Source: Hymenobacter crusticola (GTDB lineage: Bacteria > Bacteroidota > Bacteroidia > Cytophagales > Hymenobacteraceae). Taken from it: a DNA stretch of 64,000 bases. The notes below the pieces were generated by a model that saw only the letters and a list, made by a program, of their open reading frames with translations, did not search any database and had not been told where the DNA came from. Made by a program: the position numbers and the translations under genes. Positions within the stretch are counted from its first letter, which is position 1; each line of letters begins with the position of its first letter. This document shows positions 26,315-35,029 of the stretch, piece by piece. The stretch covers positions 116,663 through 180,662 of the forward strand of contig NZ_MTSE01000010.1 of the NCBI RefSeq assembly GCF_002154225.1. The letters run 5' to 3'.

Positions 26315-26853
26315 AAATGGCGTTAAGTGAAACAATGGCAGAGAACGTGAATGAGCTAGGTCATAAACAGATTTATGTTGGTAAAAGAAGTTGACATATA
26401 GTCGATTGAAGAGGTAGAGCGACACACACCGCAAACGTTTCAGTTAAAAAATGCAATTGAACCAACCATGAGGACAGCAGTACTACCTGCTACTCCTACT
26501 ATGCCTAAATCCACCATTTTGGGCGCTTATCTTTGAAGATAACGGGTCACGTAGACCAACCTAGGCACTTAGATGACTTAGCTAAAAGGAAAGGATCACA
26601 ATCGTTTCCGGAAACGATTGTGAGATGTGGTACGCACCCGGCCTCAATTCGTTCAACCTAGCTTCTTTCTTTACCTAAAAGGTTACCTGTACCCTAGCGC
26701 CAAAGCTAAAAAATCTTCGAATAGATCAATTTGTAGCTAACACCAGATCAGCTACCTACCTCTATTACCAGGGTGCACTATCTAGCCTCTCCCCGATGAT
26801 GCTGATTTGGTTGTGACAGCTTACTATATCTTTACGCTTATTTCCCTGTCTGC
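26315..26853. other. Divergent intergenic region with operator-like palindromes
   Basis: Some 539 bases between the small ORF/xylanase side (minus) and the symporter (plus). No convincing gene is seen. It contains an AAACGTTT palindrome (26433-26440), a 28-bp perfect palindrome (26596-26623) and a near-consensus promoter (TATCTTTA at 26826-26833, preceded by TTTG about 17 bases upstream) for the symporter. Confidence 0.6.
26596..26623. promoter_or_regulatory. 28-bp perfect palindrome, LacI-type operator candidate
   Basis: The half-site TCACAATCGTTTCC is followed at once by its exact reverse complement, with no spacer and a CCGG centre. It has no flanking T-tract, so it is not a terminator. 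Its length, the CGTTTC core and its place between a xylanase and a transporter suit a repressor operator. Confidence 0.6.
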
Positions 26854-28338
26854 ATGTCTCCTACTCTGGTCCTCAGCCTCATTGCCGGCTACTTTACCGT
26901 CCTGATTATTATCTCCTTGCTTACCTCGCGCAAGGCTACCAGTGAGAGCTTCTTCATTGCGAACCGTAATGCGCCATGGTATATGGTAGCCTTTGCGATG
27001 ATTGGCACCTCGCTCTCGGGGGTCACGTTCATTTCGGTGCCAGGTATGGTTATGGGGCAAGCCTGGAGCTATATGGCGGTAGTATTTGGCTATATTATTG
27101 GCTATCTGGTTATTGGTACGGTGCTCATGCCACTGTACTATCGGCTACAACTCGTCTCAATTTATACTTACCTGGAGCAACGGTTTGGCTTCTGGAGCTA
27201 TAAGACGGGCGCATTTTTCTTCCTGCTGTCGCGGGCCATTGGTGCGGCATTTCGCTTGTTTCTGGTAGCTGGGGTATTGCAATTCGCCGTATTTGATGCC
27301 ATGGGCGTGCCATTCGCCGTGACGGTTTCGGTTAGCATCCTGTTGATCTACCTGTATACGTTTCGTGGCGGCCTCAAAACCATTTTGTGGACGGATGCCT
27401 TCCAAACGCTGGCCATGCTCACCTGCGTAGGGGTGAGCATTTACCTGATTTCTTCAGAGTTAAACCTAGGTTTCAAGCAGATGGTACAGACCGTGCGCGA
27501 TAGTGACATGTCGCGCATTTACTTCTCTGACCTGAAAGACGACAAGTTCTTCTGGAAGCAGTTTGCTTCGGGTGCCTTCATCACGATTGTGATGACGGGC
27601 CTCGATCAGGACTTGATGCAGAAGAACTTAAGCTGCCGCAACTTGCAGGAAGCACAGAAAAATATGTTCTGGTTCACAATTTCTATTGTGCTGGTCAATG
27701 TGTTTTTCCTGTCATTAGGAGTGTTGCTCTACAAGTTTGCCGCCGCGAAAGGCATTCAGCTTCCTACTAACTCAGCAACTGGCAAAATCATCGGCGACAA
27801 CGTATTTCCACTGCTAGCCACTGAGCACTTCACACTGTTTGCGGGTATTGTGTTCATCCTCGGCATCATCGCCGTGACATACGCCTCGGCTGATTCGGCC
27901 CTCACGGCGCTCACTACCTCTTTCTGCGTCGATTTTCTGGATATCAAGCGCTTCCCTGAGCAGCAGCAGGCTCGTTATCGCAAGCTAGCCCACCTAGCTT
28001 TTTCCGTTATTCTTATTCTCATCATCCTGATTTTCAAGGCCATTAACGACCAAAGCGTCATTACGGCGGTGTTTAAAGCCGCGGGTTACACGTACGGGCC
28101 GTTGCTAGGCTTGTACTCGTTCGGACTGTTTTCGCGCCGGGCTCTCAACGACAAGCTCGTGCCTTACATTTGCGTGGCCTGCCCTATCCTGACTTTTATC
28201 ATTAACGCCAACTCCAAAGCATGGTTTGGTGGTTATGAGTTTGGATTTGAGATCTTGATAGTCAATGGTTTAATGACTTTCCTAGGCCTTCTGGCAATTT
28301 CACGGCCCGCCTCTCTTCCGGTGAACTCTGCTCGCTAG
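26854..28338 (+). CDS. Sodium:solute symporter (SSS family)
   Basis: A 494-residue transporter with about 13 membrane segments and the SSS fold: the N-terminal substrate-binding region (FIANRNAPWYMVAFAMIGTSLSGVTFISVPG), GGLKTILWTDAFQTLAML in helix 5, and the sodium-site serine-rich stretch TYASADSALTALTTSFCVDFL. Family members import sugars, amino acids, carboxylates or vitamins with sodium. The position opposite the GH10 xylanase, with a palindromic operator-like site between them, suggests import of a xylan breakdown product, but the sequence itself does not fix the substrate. A terminator follows immediately. Confidence 0.92.
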   Translation: MSPTLVLSLIAGYFTVLIIISLLTSRKATSESFFIANRNAPWYMVAFAMIGTSLSGVTFISVPGMVMGQAWSYMAVVFGYIIGYLVIGTVLMPLYYRLQLVSIYTYLEQRFGFWSYKTGAFFFLLSRAIGAAFRLFLVAGVLQFAVFDAMGVPFAVTVSVSILLIYLYTFRGGLKTILWTDAFQTLAMLTCVGVSIYLISSELNLGFKQMVQTVRDSDMSRIYFSDLKDDKFFWKQFASGAFITIVMTGLDQDLMQKNLSCRNLQEAQKNMFWFTISIVLVNVFFLSLGVLLYKFAAAKGIQLPTNSATGKIIGDNVFPLLATEHFTLFAGIVFILGIIAVTYASADSALTALTTSFCVDFLDIKRFPEQQQARYRKLAHLAFSVILILIILIFKAINDQSVITAVFKAAGYTYGPLLGLYSFGLFSRRALNDKLVPYICVACPILTFIINANSKAWFGGYEFGFEILIVNGLMTFLGLLAISRPASLPVNSAR

Positions 28339-28380
28339 CCGTTGTTTAGGAAGAGCGTCTGGTGCCACTTCTATACTTGG

Positions 28381-28411
28381 TAGCGCGGAAGCCGTTCCGC
28401 GCTACTTTTTT
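28381..28411 (+). terminator. Terminator of the symporter
   Basis: Stem TAGCGCGG / CCGCGCTA with T-run, 42 bases after the symporter stop and just before the TonB-domain gene. Confidence 0.85.
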
Positions 28412-28418
28412 ATTCTTC

Positions 28419-28904
28419 ATGAAACATCTTTTCTTCATCTTCCTGCTCGTAAGTTTGAGGGTTTCGGCGCAGGTCCAGCCAACTCCGGCACCAGCGAAGC
28501 AGCCCATTGAGTTGCAGGCAAATCACATGCAAGCCCAGCAAAATCCGGCTGCTAACCGGCCCGACGTAGCGCCGCAGTTTCCGGGTGGGCAACCTGCCCT
28601 AAACAAATTTTTTCAGCAGCAAGTGAAGTATCCGGAGGCGGCCCGCGTCAAGCAGATTACTGGCAACGTGGTGGTAACGGGCATAGTAGAAACCGATGGA
28701 GACTTGACCACGTTGGTCGTCACCAAGGGCCTAAGCCCCGAGTGCGACGCAGAAGCCTTGCGCGTCCTCAGGGTAATGCCCCCGTGGAAGGCCGCCACCC
28801 GAAAGGGAGAGGCAGTCCCGGTACAGGTTCAGCTGCTTGTTCCGTTTGGCAACTCAGCTACTTTAGAAGTAGAGCAGCCGAAAGGCAAGGTAAAGTTTGA
28901 ATAA
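28419..28904 (+). CDS. TonB C-terminal-domain protein with cleavable signal
   Basis: From the ATG at 28419 (161 residues). The N-terminus is a Sec signal (LFFIFLLVSLRVSAQ) rather than the long cytoplasmic-to-periplasmic anchor of classical TonB. Residues about 60-150 form a TonB C-terminal domain (FPGGQPALNKFFQQQVKYPEAARVKQ, GNVVVTGIVETDGDLTTLVV, CDAEALRVLRVMPPWKAATR). Such stand-alone domains in Bacteroidota may engage TonB-dependent receptors or act as periplasmic ligand binders. The upstream start at 28362 lies in the terminator and is rejected. Confidence 0.85.
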   Translation: MKHLFFIFLLVSLRVSAQVQPTPAPAKQPIELQANHMQAQQNPAANRPDVAPQFPGGQPALNKFFQQQVKYPEAARVKQITGNVVVTGIVETDGDLTTLVVTKGLSPECDAEALRVLRVMPPWKAATRKGEAVPVQVQLLVPFGNSATLEVEQPKGKVKFE

Positions 28905-28927
28905 TCTTTTGATAGAACTTAGAAGGA

Positions 28928-29010
28928 AGAGCTTAGAACCTAGATCCATAGCTAGTATGTGCTTACTGCTTTGTCACCTGCTTCTACCTCAGCGCTGTCT
29001 TCTAAGCTCT
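28928..29010. repeat. Inverted repeat upstream of the ABC exporter
   Basis: AGAGCTTAGAA (28928-28938) recurs inverted as TTCTAAGCTCT (29000-29010) around a 61-base spacer. Similar TAGAAGNTAGAAGCTAG-type words recur in other spacers of this window (near 60490-60570), so it may be a dispersed intergenic element. Confidence 0.4.
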
Positions 29011-29023
29011 AATTTCTATACAA

Positions 29024-30865
29024 ATGGCTAGAAGTGGATTGAACACCAGCGGCGAGCTAGGTAGCGAAGCGCCAAAGGTGAAACTGAACAAAGAATCGTT
29101 CCGGCGCGGCCTGCGGATTTTTCGCTACGTGCTGCCCTACCGGGGCACGTTCAGCGTGGGCATGGTGCTGCTGGTGCTTAGTAGCCTCAGTACCATGTCG
29201 TTTCCTTGGATAGCGGGCAAGCTGGTGAACGTGGCCACCGGTGAGCCGTTGGTGCTGCCGGGAGGCCTAGCCCTCGACATCAACCGCGTGGCAATCGGGC
29301 TGTTTGTGGTGACGGTTCTGCAGGGTATTTTTTCCTTTGGGCGCATTTGGTTTTTCACTCAGGTGAGCGAATTCACGGTGCGTGACATTCGGCAGGCTCT
29401 GTACGCCAAGTTCATGCAGCTGCCTATTCCCTTCTTCGAGCAAAACCGGGTGGGCGCCATCACGTCGCGCATTACCTCCGACGTAGGCCAGATTCAGGAC
29501 TCATTTTCACTGACCTTGGCAGAGCTATTTCGGCAGGTATTTACGCTGGTGGGCGGCATTGCCTTTATCATGGTTGTGTCGTGGAAGCTGTCGTTGTTTA
29601 TGCTGCTTACTTTCCCACCGATCGTGTTGGCGGCGGGGCTATTTGGTCGTAAAATCCGCACCCTAGCGCGCACCGTGCAGCAGGAGCTAGCTCACACTAA
29701 TACTATCGTTGAGGAGACCCTGCAAGCTATTACGTCGGTGAAGGCCTTCACCAATGAGCAGTTTGAGATTGGGCGCTATAACTCTTCCTTGGGCAAGGTG
29801 GTGCGGGCCGCTTTGCAAAGCAATTTGTACCGGGGCGGTTTTGTGTCGTTCGTGATTATTGGTTTGTTTGGCGGCATTATTCTGGTACTCTGGCGCGGCG
29901 CTACGCTGGTACACACGCCCGTCACCGATCCTAACCACCTACAAATCGGCGACCTGACGGCCTTTATTATCTACACGGCCTTTATTGGTGCTTCGGTAGC
30001 TGGCTTGGGCGAACTGTACGGCAAAGTGCAGAGTACCCTAGGTGCTTCCGAGCGTATTCTGGAGATACTAGACGAAGAAGGCGAGCCAACGTACCAGCAA
30101 GCGGATGCGGCTCAGTTGCAAATACACGGCGATATTCGCTACGAACACGTGGTGTTCAGCTACCCAACTCGCCCCGATGTGCCGGTGCTACAAGACATTG
30201 ACTTTTGCATTGCAGCGGGCGAGAAAATCGCTCTTGTAGGCCCCAGCGGCGCAGGCAAAAGTACCATTGCCGGCCTGCTGATGCAGTTCTACCCGCTCAG
30301 CGGGGGGCATATTCTAGTCGATGGCCGCGACGTACGCCAGTACGATCTTACGGCGCTACGACGTCATATTGGTATCGTGCCGCAGGAAACGCTGCTGTTT
30401 GGTGGCACCATTCGCGAAAACATCGCCTACGGCAAAACCGACGCGACTGACGCGGAAATCCAGGCGGCCGCTCGCAAAGCCAACGCGTGGCAGTTTATTC
30501 AAAGCTTCCCTGAAGGCTTCGATACCATAGTGGGTGAGCGAGGCATTAAGCTTTCGGGCGGTCAGCGCCAGCGCATTGCCATTGCCCGCGCCATCCTGAA
30601 AAATCCTGCCATCCTCATCCTCGACGAAGCTACTTCTTCCCTCGACTCGGAGTCGGAAAAGCTGGTGCAAGGAGCCATGGACGAGCTAATGAAGGACCGC
30701 ACCAGCATTATCATTGCCCACCGCCTCAGCACTATCCGCAAGGTGGATAAGATCCTGGTGATTGACGGCGGCCGCATTGTGGAGCAAGGCACCCACGAGG
30801 AGCTCGCCGACAATGAGAACGGGCTTTACGCGAATCTACTGAAGCTACAGTTTGAGTTGACCTAG
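29024..30865 (+). CDS. ABC exporter half-transporter (MsbA/LmrA-like)
   Basis: A 613-residue fused permease-ATPase. Six membrane helices occupy residues about 35-330. The nucleotide-binding domain has Walker A GPSGAGKST (about residue 406), Q-loop GIVPQETLLF, signature LSGGQRQRIAIAR (about 509), Walker B ILILDEATSS (about 530) and the switch histidine in IIAHRLS (about 563). All catalytic parts are intact, so it is probably an active homodimeric exporter for lipids or drugs; the substrate is not predictable. A long hairpin terminator follows. Confidence 0.95.
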   Translation: MARSGLNTSGELGSEAPKVKLNKESFRRGLRIFRYVLPYRGTFSVGMVLLVLSSLSTMSFPWIAGKLVNVATGEPLVLPGGLALDINRVAIGLFVVTVLQGIFSFGRIWFFTQVSEFTVRDIRQALYAKFMQLPIPFFEQNRVGAITSRITSDVGQIQDSFSLTLAELFRQVFTLVGGIAFIMVVSWKLSLFMLLTFPPIVLAAGLFGRKIRTLARTVQQELAHTNTIVEETLQAITSVKAFTNEQFEIGRYNSSLGKVVRAALQSNLYRGGFVSFVIIGLFGGIILVLWRGATLVHTPVTDPNHLQIGDLTAFIIYTAFIGASVAGLGELYGKVQSTLGASERILEILDEEGEPTYQQADAAQLQIHGDIRYEHVVFSYPTRPDVPVLQDIDFCIAAGEKIALVGPSGAGKSTIAGLLMQFYPLSGGHILVDGRDVRQYDLTALRRHIGIVPQETLLFGGTIRENIAYGKTDATDAEIQAAARKANAWQFIQSFPEGFDTIVGERGIKLSGGQRQRIAIARAILKNPAILILDEATSSLDSESEKLVQGAMDELMKDRTSIIIAHRLSTIRKVDKILVIDGGRIVEQGTHEELADNENGLYANLLKLQFELT

Positions 30866-30880
30866 GTTTTTCAAACCACC

Positions 30881-30925
30881 ATACAAAAAGAAAGGCGGAG
30901 CAATGCTTCGCCTTTCTTTTTGTAT
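30881..30925 (+). terminator. Long hairpin terminator after the ABC exporter
   Basis: Two 21-base arms (30881-30901 and 30905-30925) pair with a single wobble around a 3-base loop; the right arm carries a T-rich stretch. Confidence 0.85.
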
Positions 30926-31064
30926 AGTAACACAGTTCTATTTTTTAGCTGACTCTTAGGTAAAGAAGCTTTTGCATGAATACGGTGTTCACTACCTGAG
31001 CCTAATTGTTAATCAACCGAATTAACATATTCTTGTCAAGACGCTAACTAGGCGCAAGCTAAAG

Positions 31065-31072
31065 TATCTTTG
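31065..31072 (+). promoter_or_regulatory. Promoter -7 element of the YcxB-like gene
   Basis: TATCTTTG matches TAnnTTTG, 82 bases upstream of the ATG at 31155. Confidence 0.45.
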
Positions 31073-31154
31073 CGCGCAGCACTGAGCAAACTCAGCCCTA
31101 AACCTAGCCCTATTGCCTAGCTTCCCGCTTCCCATCGAAGCTCGCCACGTTACC

Positions 31155-31655
31155 ATGACTGCCGATGAATATGTGGCCGTCAACTACCAACTCTGGGGGC
31201 AGCAGCCGCGCACTCGCCGTGTTACGTGGCTCCTGTACGTGTCCATTCTGCTGCTGACCATTAGTTTTGGGCTAGGTATCTGGCAATGGGTGCGCCACCC
31301 AACAACAGAAGTTTTCTGGGGCTTCTTGCCAGCTTGGGGCATAGCGTTGGTGTATGCGTGGTGGCGGCAGTGGCGCGTGAAGCGGGAGCTACGAAAGGGC
31401 TACGCCACGAATACGGCGCTCCAGCAACCAATTAGTTATCAGTTCAACGCCGATAGCATAACCAGCCGGAGCACAGCCGGCGAGTTTCTAATTCACTGGA
31501 AGAAGCTACGTTATGCCGTGCACATCGGCGATTGGCTTCTGCTCTACCCTCAGCAAATGGCGTGTTACTACGTAGACCTGCGGCGCCTAGTCGCGCCGGC
31601 TACACCAGCAGCTCTGGAAGAGTTGCTGGACGAAAAAGAGGTGGCCGTGTATTAA
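31155..31655 (+). CDS. YcxB-like membrane protein
   Basis: A 166-residue protein from the ATG at 31155 (a TTG further upstream at 31113 is also in frame). Two N-terminal membrane helices (LLYVSILLLTISFGLGIWQWV and a second around WGFLPAWGIALVYAWW) precede a basic linker (RVKRELRKGY) and a YcxB-like C-terminal domain (ISYQFNADSITSRS, FLIHWKKLRYAVHIGDWLLLYP). The family is widespread and uncharacterised; no function is assigned. Confidence 0.75.
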   Translation: MTADEYVAVNYQLWGQQPRTRRVTWLLYVSILLLTISFGLGIWQWVRHPTTEVFWGFLPAWGIALVYAWWRQWRVKRELRKGYATNTALQQPISYQFNADSITSRSTAGEFLIHWKKLRYAVHIGDWLLLYPQQMACYYVDLRRLVAPATPAALEELLDEKEVAVY

Positions 31656-31752
31656 GAGCTCATTGAACGTTATTTCTCCCATTGGTCGAAGTGATGTTCA
31701 ATAGGACAGACACAGGCACTAAGCATCCGTGTAGCAGCAAACCTGCCGCCGC

Positions 31753-33855
31753 CTACCGCAACACGGAGCTAGCTTCCGCAGCCTGGATGTACTTTTGCGC
31801 GTCTTCTGCTAACAGAAATCGTTGCTGCACAAGCTCTTTAGTTGCCTTTGTCACGGCTGCTACATAGCCGGCATGTGTACGGTAGCGCTCTTGCACCGAC
31901 CGCCGCGGGTCATGGGTAGCGGCGCGGTCGGCAGGCGTTAAGGGAAAAGGCAAATATTGACCGGCAGCTTCGCAGCCCTCGTTTTCCCCGAAGCTCGCCC
32001 GGCGCAAAGCCCAGCCGGTGGTTGTGGCCAAGGGTGCTGCCACAATCGGCAGACGGATGCCCGCTACTTCGTTGCCATCCGCATCTACTTTCGATACAAA
32101 GCTGGGGTACACCGGCCGGCCCGTTACGGTGGGCGGGTACTTCGTGATAAGGCCTTGGCTTAGCCCAGGACCAAAATCCAGCGCGTAGCGCGTGCTGATG
32201 AGGCCCGTGTACGTTACGCCAGGGATGGATGGCCACCCTAGGTCTGCCGCTGGTACGCTGCCCGTCAGGGAGCCGGGTTGCGCCACGGCCAGCGCGGCCG
32301 TGCCCTCCGAGCGCCTAGGTACCTGGCTCTTAGGTGGTGCGCTGCCTTGAGTCACCCACCGATCGAGGGCAACAAACAAAGCACGCAAAGCGGGCTCCGC
32401 ATTGGTTGGGTTCTGGCCCTGCTGGCACACACCGCGGTTATTGGCGTCGCCGGTACCGTGCTGGGCGCCGGAAATCAGGAAGAACCGCACATTTGCCGGA
32501 TCGGGCAAATCATTGCCTTGCAAATCAGTGTGTAAGAGTGACGCAGCCTTTACCCAATACTCATTAGCAGAGTTTATCTCAAACACTTTGGGGCAGGTAC
32601 CCGCCGCTGCGCAACGAGCGGAACGCCCGGCGGTTTGGCCCGTCAGCGGATCGGTGAGCACCGGGTAAGCGAAGGGAAACAGCGCTTCCGGGTAAAGGTG
32701 ATTCTGCCGGTTGCGCTCGGTGCGGGACGGCTGAGCAAACCGGAAGTTGAGCCCGATGCCACTGCCACCGCCTAGCCAGTTTTCCATGCCATCTAGCACG
32801 CGACGGCCCTGCTCATCGGTATTAAAACCTAGGGTCTGAAAATCGTTCAGGTAGCGGGCGGGCTGCGAAAGGGCGTAGGAAAAGGTATAGCGTACGTCAC
32901 TGGCGAGCGGGTTTGGATTGCCAAAATCATCGCCCTTGGCGTAACGCAGAAACGCGACAAAGTCGCGGGTAGCGGCAAAACCTAGGCCTGCCACCACGGG
33001 GTTCTTGGCCGTGTACGCCAGCTCATAAATGGCACTCTGCTGGAAGGCCGTGCCGGCAGGCAGCAGCCGGATGGTGCGTTCACTCGCGTACTCCCAACCG
33101 CTAGCTGGCACCGGCGTGGGTGCATCATTAAGCCGCTGGCGGACGGTGAGCGTGGCCCGCGCTGGGTCCAGCGTGGCGGCTGGATAAGCGAGGTTGAACG
33201 TCTGCGTCGTGGTGTTTTCGAAGCTGATGTATTCGTACGCGGGCCCGGTAATCGGCGAGCCATCCGGATGGTGGGCAACAGGCACACTGATGGTCAAGTT
33301 ATTATTGCCCGCCGCAGCCGACGTGTCCCAGCCGTTCCAGGCTAGGGTGTAGCCTTGGTTCATCAGAAATCCTTCGCCCGCCTGCGCCGCCGTGCTAGGG
33401 TCGTTGCCGCCGCTGCTGTTGTTGAGGCCCCCAAAGAGCTTCGAGCCCCGGTTATTCACTTCCAAAAACAGCTTATGATTGCCCTGGCGCAGGTTGAGCG
33501 GCTTGAGCAGGTAGATATCCATCGAGTACTCCACCATGCCGCGGGCATTGCGCGGCGCCAATGCCAGATCCGTGATAAGGGCATTTTGCGGCAAGCTAGG
33601 GTCTACTTCCCCGTAGGCCTTGCCTCGCAATTTTTCGTATGCGCCCACCTTCCCGAAAGCCTTTCCCTCAAACGTGGGCGACTGCACGCTGGTAATTTCG
33701 ATGCGCACAATGCGCGCCTGCGCGGCCGCTACCGTGAGCACGGAAGTTAGCAGGGCAACGATTATTTGCCTTAGCCACTTCCCCTTCGCTATTGCTGCTT
33801 TCAACTGGTGGCGAACTGAGCAGCAACGGGTTGCCGACGCGTTTTGCAGATTCAT
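31753..33855 (-). CDS. Alpha/beta-hydrolase-domain protein (Abhydrolase_10-like)
   Basis: A 700-residue exported protein from the ATG at 33855. After a signal-like segment (IIVALLTSVLTVAAAQA) the body carries the family's landmark segments: VQSPTFEGKAFGKVGAYEKLRGKAYGEVDP, FLEVNNRGSK, and the C-terminal ISTRYALDFGPGLSQG and GNEVAGIRLPIVAAP. The apparent nucleophile elbow is not a textbook GxSxG, though MENWLGGGSGIGL may hold it. Members of this family are annotated only as alpha/beta hydrolase domain proteins; the substrate is unknown. It is monocistronic and divergent from the DUF2911 gene. Confidence 0.82.
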   Translation of the reverse strand: MNLQNASATRCCSVRHQLKAAIAKGKWLRQIIVALLTSVLTVAAAQARIVRIEITSVQSPTFEGKAFGKVGAYEKLRGKAYGEVDPSLPQNALITDLALAPRNARGMVEYSMDIYLLKPLNLRQGNHKLFLEVNNRGSKLFGGLNNSSGGNDPSTAAQAGEGFLMNQGYTLAWNGWDTSAAAGNNNLTISVPVAHHPDGSPITGPAYEYISFENTTTQTFNLAYPAATLDPARATLTVRQRLNDAPTPVPASGWEYASERTIRLLPAGTAFQQSAIYELAYTAKNPVVAGLGFAATRDFVAFLRYAKGDDFGNPNPLASDVRYTFSYALSQPARYLNDFQTLGFNTDEQGRRVLDGMENWLGGGSGIGLNFRFAQPSRTERNRQNHLYPEALFPFAYPVLTDPLTGQTAGRSARCAAAGTCPKVFEINSANEYWVKAASLLHTDLQGNDLPDPANVRFFLISGAQHGTGDANNRGVCQQGQNPTNAEPALRALFVALDRWVTQGSAPPKSQVPRRSEGTAALAVAQPGSLTGSVPAADLGWPSIPGVTYTGLISTRYALDFGPGLSQGLITKYPPTVTGRPVYPSFVSKVDADGNEVAGIRLPIVAAPLATTTGWALRRASFGENEGCEAAGQYLPFPLTPADRAATHDPRRSVQERYRTHAGYVAAVTKATKELVQQRFLLAEDAQKYIQAAEASSVLR

Positions 33856-34049
33856 TGGGTGTGCTTTGTTCTCGCTACAAGGATAGTTGAACGGCGCGTA
33901 AGTAACGCAGACTTTGTGGCCTGTGCGTGGGAATGATGCAATGCGAACGGCAAAGTCCGCGCTACTTGAGATTCGTGGCAAACAAAAAGCCTACGCCCGC
34001 TGCGGTTTTGCTAATTTTAGGTCGCTAATCAACTAATTCACCCCTTTTC

Positions 34050-34949
34050 ATGACCACTTTGTCTATTTCTCCCCGCGCCGGGTTTGCGGCTCTTGCCCTC
34101 ACCGGCATGCTCCTAGCTGGTCGCGCCGAAGCGCAGATTACCACCCCACAACCTAGCCCCAAAAGCACCGTTACGCAGCGCGTTGGTCTCACCGACATCA
34201 CCATCACCTATTCGCGGCCTAGCCTGAAAGGGCGCACTGCTTTCGGAGTAGCATCTCCTCTCGCTCCACTTGGCAAGCGCTGGCGCACGGGCGCCAACGC
34301 CACCACCACCATCAAGTTCTCCGACGAAGTAATCATGGAGGGCAAGAAAATTCCGGCCGGCGAGTATGGCCTCTACAGCATTCCGAACAAGGACGCATGG
34401 GCCATGGTACTGAACAAGAACACGAAGCTAGGAGCCAACGTCGATGGCTTCAAGGACGAGGACAACGTGGCTACCTTCACGGCCAAAACCTACAAGCTGC
34501 CCAGCAAGGTGGAGACGTTCACAATGAACTTCAGCGACCTGACGCCGGCCACCGCCAACGTAGATATGCAGTGGGAAAACACTGGCGCTAAATTCCGCAT
34601 CACCACGGAAGTAGACGCCAAGGTGATGGCCCAAATCAACGAGAAAGTGGTGAACGGTGGTGCCGCCGTGACGCCCGATAACTACGCTGCCGCCGCCGTT
34701 TATTACTACGACAACAACAAAGATCTGAAACAGGCTCTTACCTGGATTCAGAAGGCCAACGAGAAAGACCCCAAGTTCTGGAACGTGCAGACGGAAGCGA
34801 AGATCCGCCTCAAGATGAAGGATTACAAAGGCGCCATCACGGCCGCTGAGCAGTCGAAAAAGCTAGCTACCGAAGCGAAAAACAACGACTACGTAAAAAT
34901 GAACGACGACCTGATTGCCGAAGCTAAGAAAGGCACGGCCGGTAAGTAA
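34050..34949 (+). CDS. DUF2911-domain exported protein
   Basis: A 299-residue protein with a signal peptide (GFAALALTGMLLAGRAEAQ). The DUF2911 domain covers about residues 40-185 (VTQRVGLTDITITYSRPSLKG, KRWRTGANATTTIKFSDEV, IPAGEYGLYSIPNKDAWAMV). The remaining residues form a helical TPR-like tail (DLKQALTWIQKANEKDPKFW; KDYKGAITAAEQSKKLATEA). Function unknown; the family is common in Bacteroidota and exported. A very strong terminator follows. Confidence 0.88.
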   Translation: MTTLSISPRAGFAALALTGMLLAGRAEAQITTPQPSPKSTVTQRVGLTDITITYSRPSLKGRTAFGVASPLAPLGKRWRTGANATTTIKFSDEVIMEGKKIPAGEYGLYSIPNKDAWAMVLNKNTKLGANVDGFKDEDNVATFTAKTYKLPSKVETFTMNFSDLTPATANVDMQWENTGAKFRITTEVDAKVMAQINEKVVNGGAAVTPDNYAAAAVYYYDNNKDLKQALTWIQKANEKDPKFWNVQTEAKIRLKMKDYKGAITAAEQSKKLATEAKNNDYVKMNDDLIAEAKKGTAGK

Positions 34950-34969
34950 GACTCATTTACCTAGCATTG

Positions 34970-35005
34970 AAAAGCCCCGGCGTTCTGCAACGCCGGGGCT
35001 TTTTT
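34970..35005. terminator. Strong terminator between convergent genes
   Basis: 15-bp perfect stem AAAAGCCCCGGCGTT / AACGCCGGGGCTTTT with T-run on the plus side; the A-run on the left gives a short T-tract for the minus-strand symporter as well. Confidence 0.9.
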
Positions 35006-35029
35006 GTAGCGTGAGCTTTGTAGTCTGCG

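Noticed and set aside
31682..31867. 61-codon plus-strand frame
   Set aside because: It mostly overlaps the antisense end of the alpha/beta hydrolase gene and has no protein-like features.
33355..33750. 131-codon plus-strand frame inside the alpha/beta hydrolase gene
   Set aside because: Antisense shadow; the minus-strand frame has family motifs and a signal peptide.
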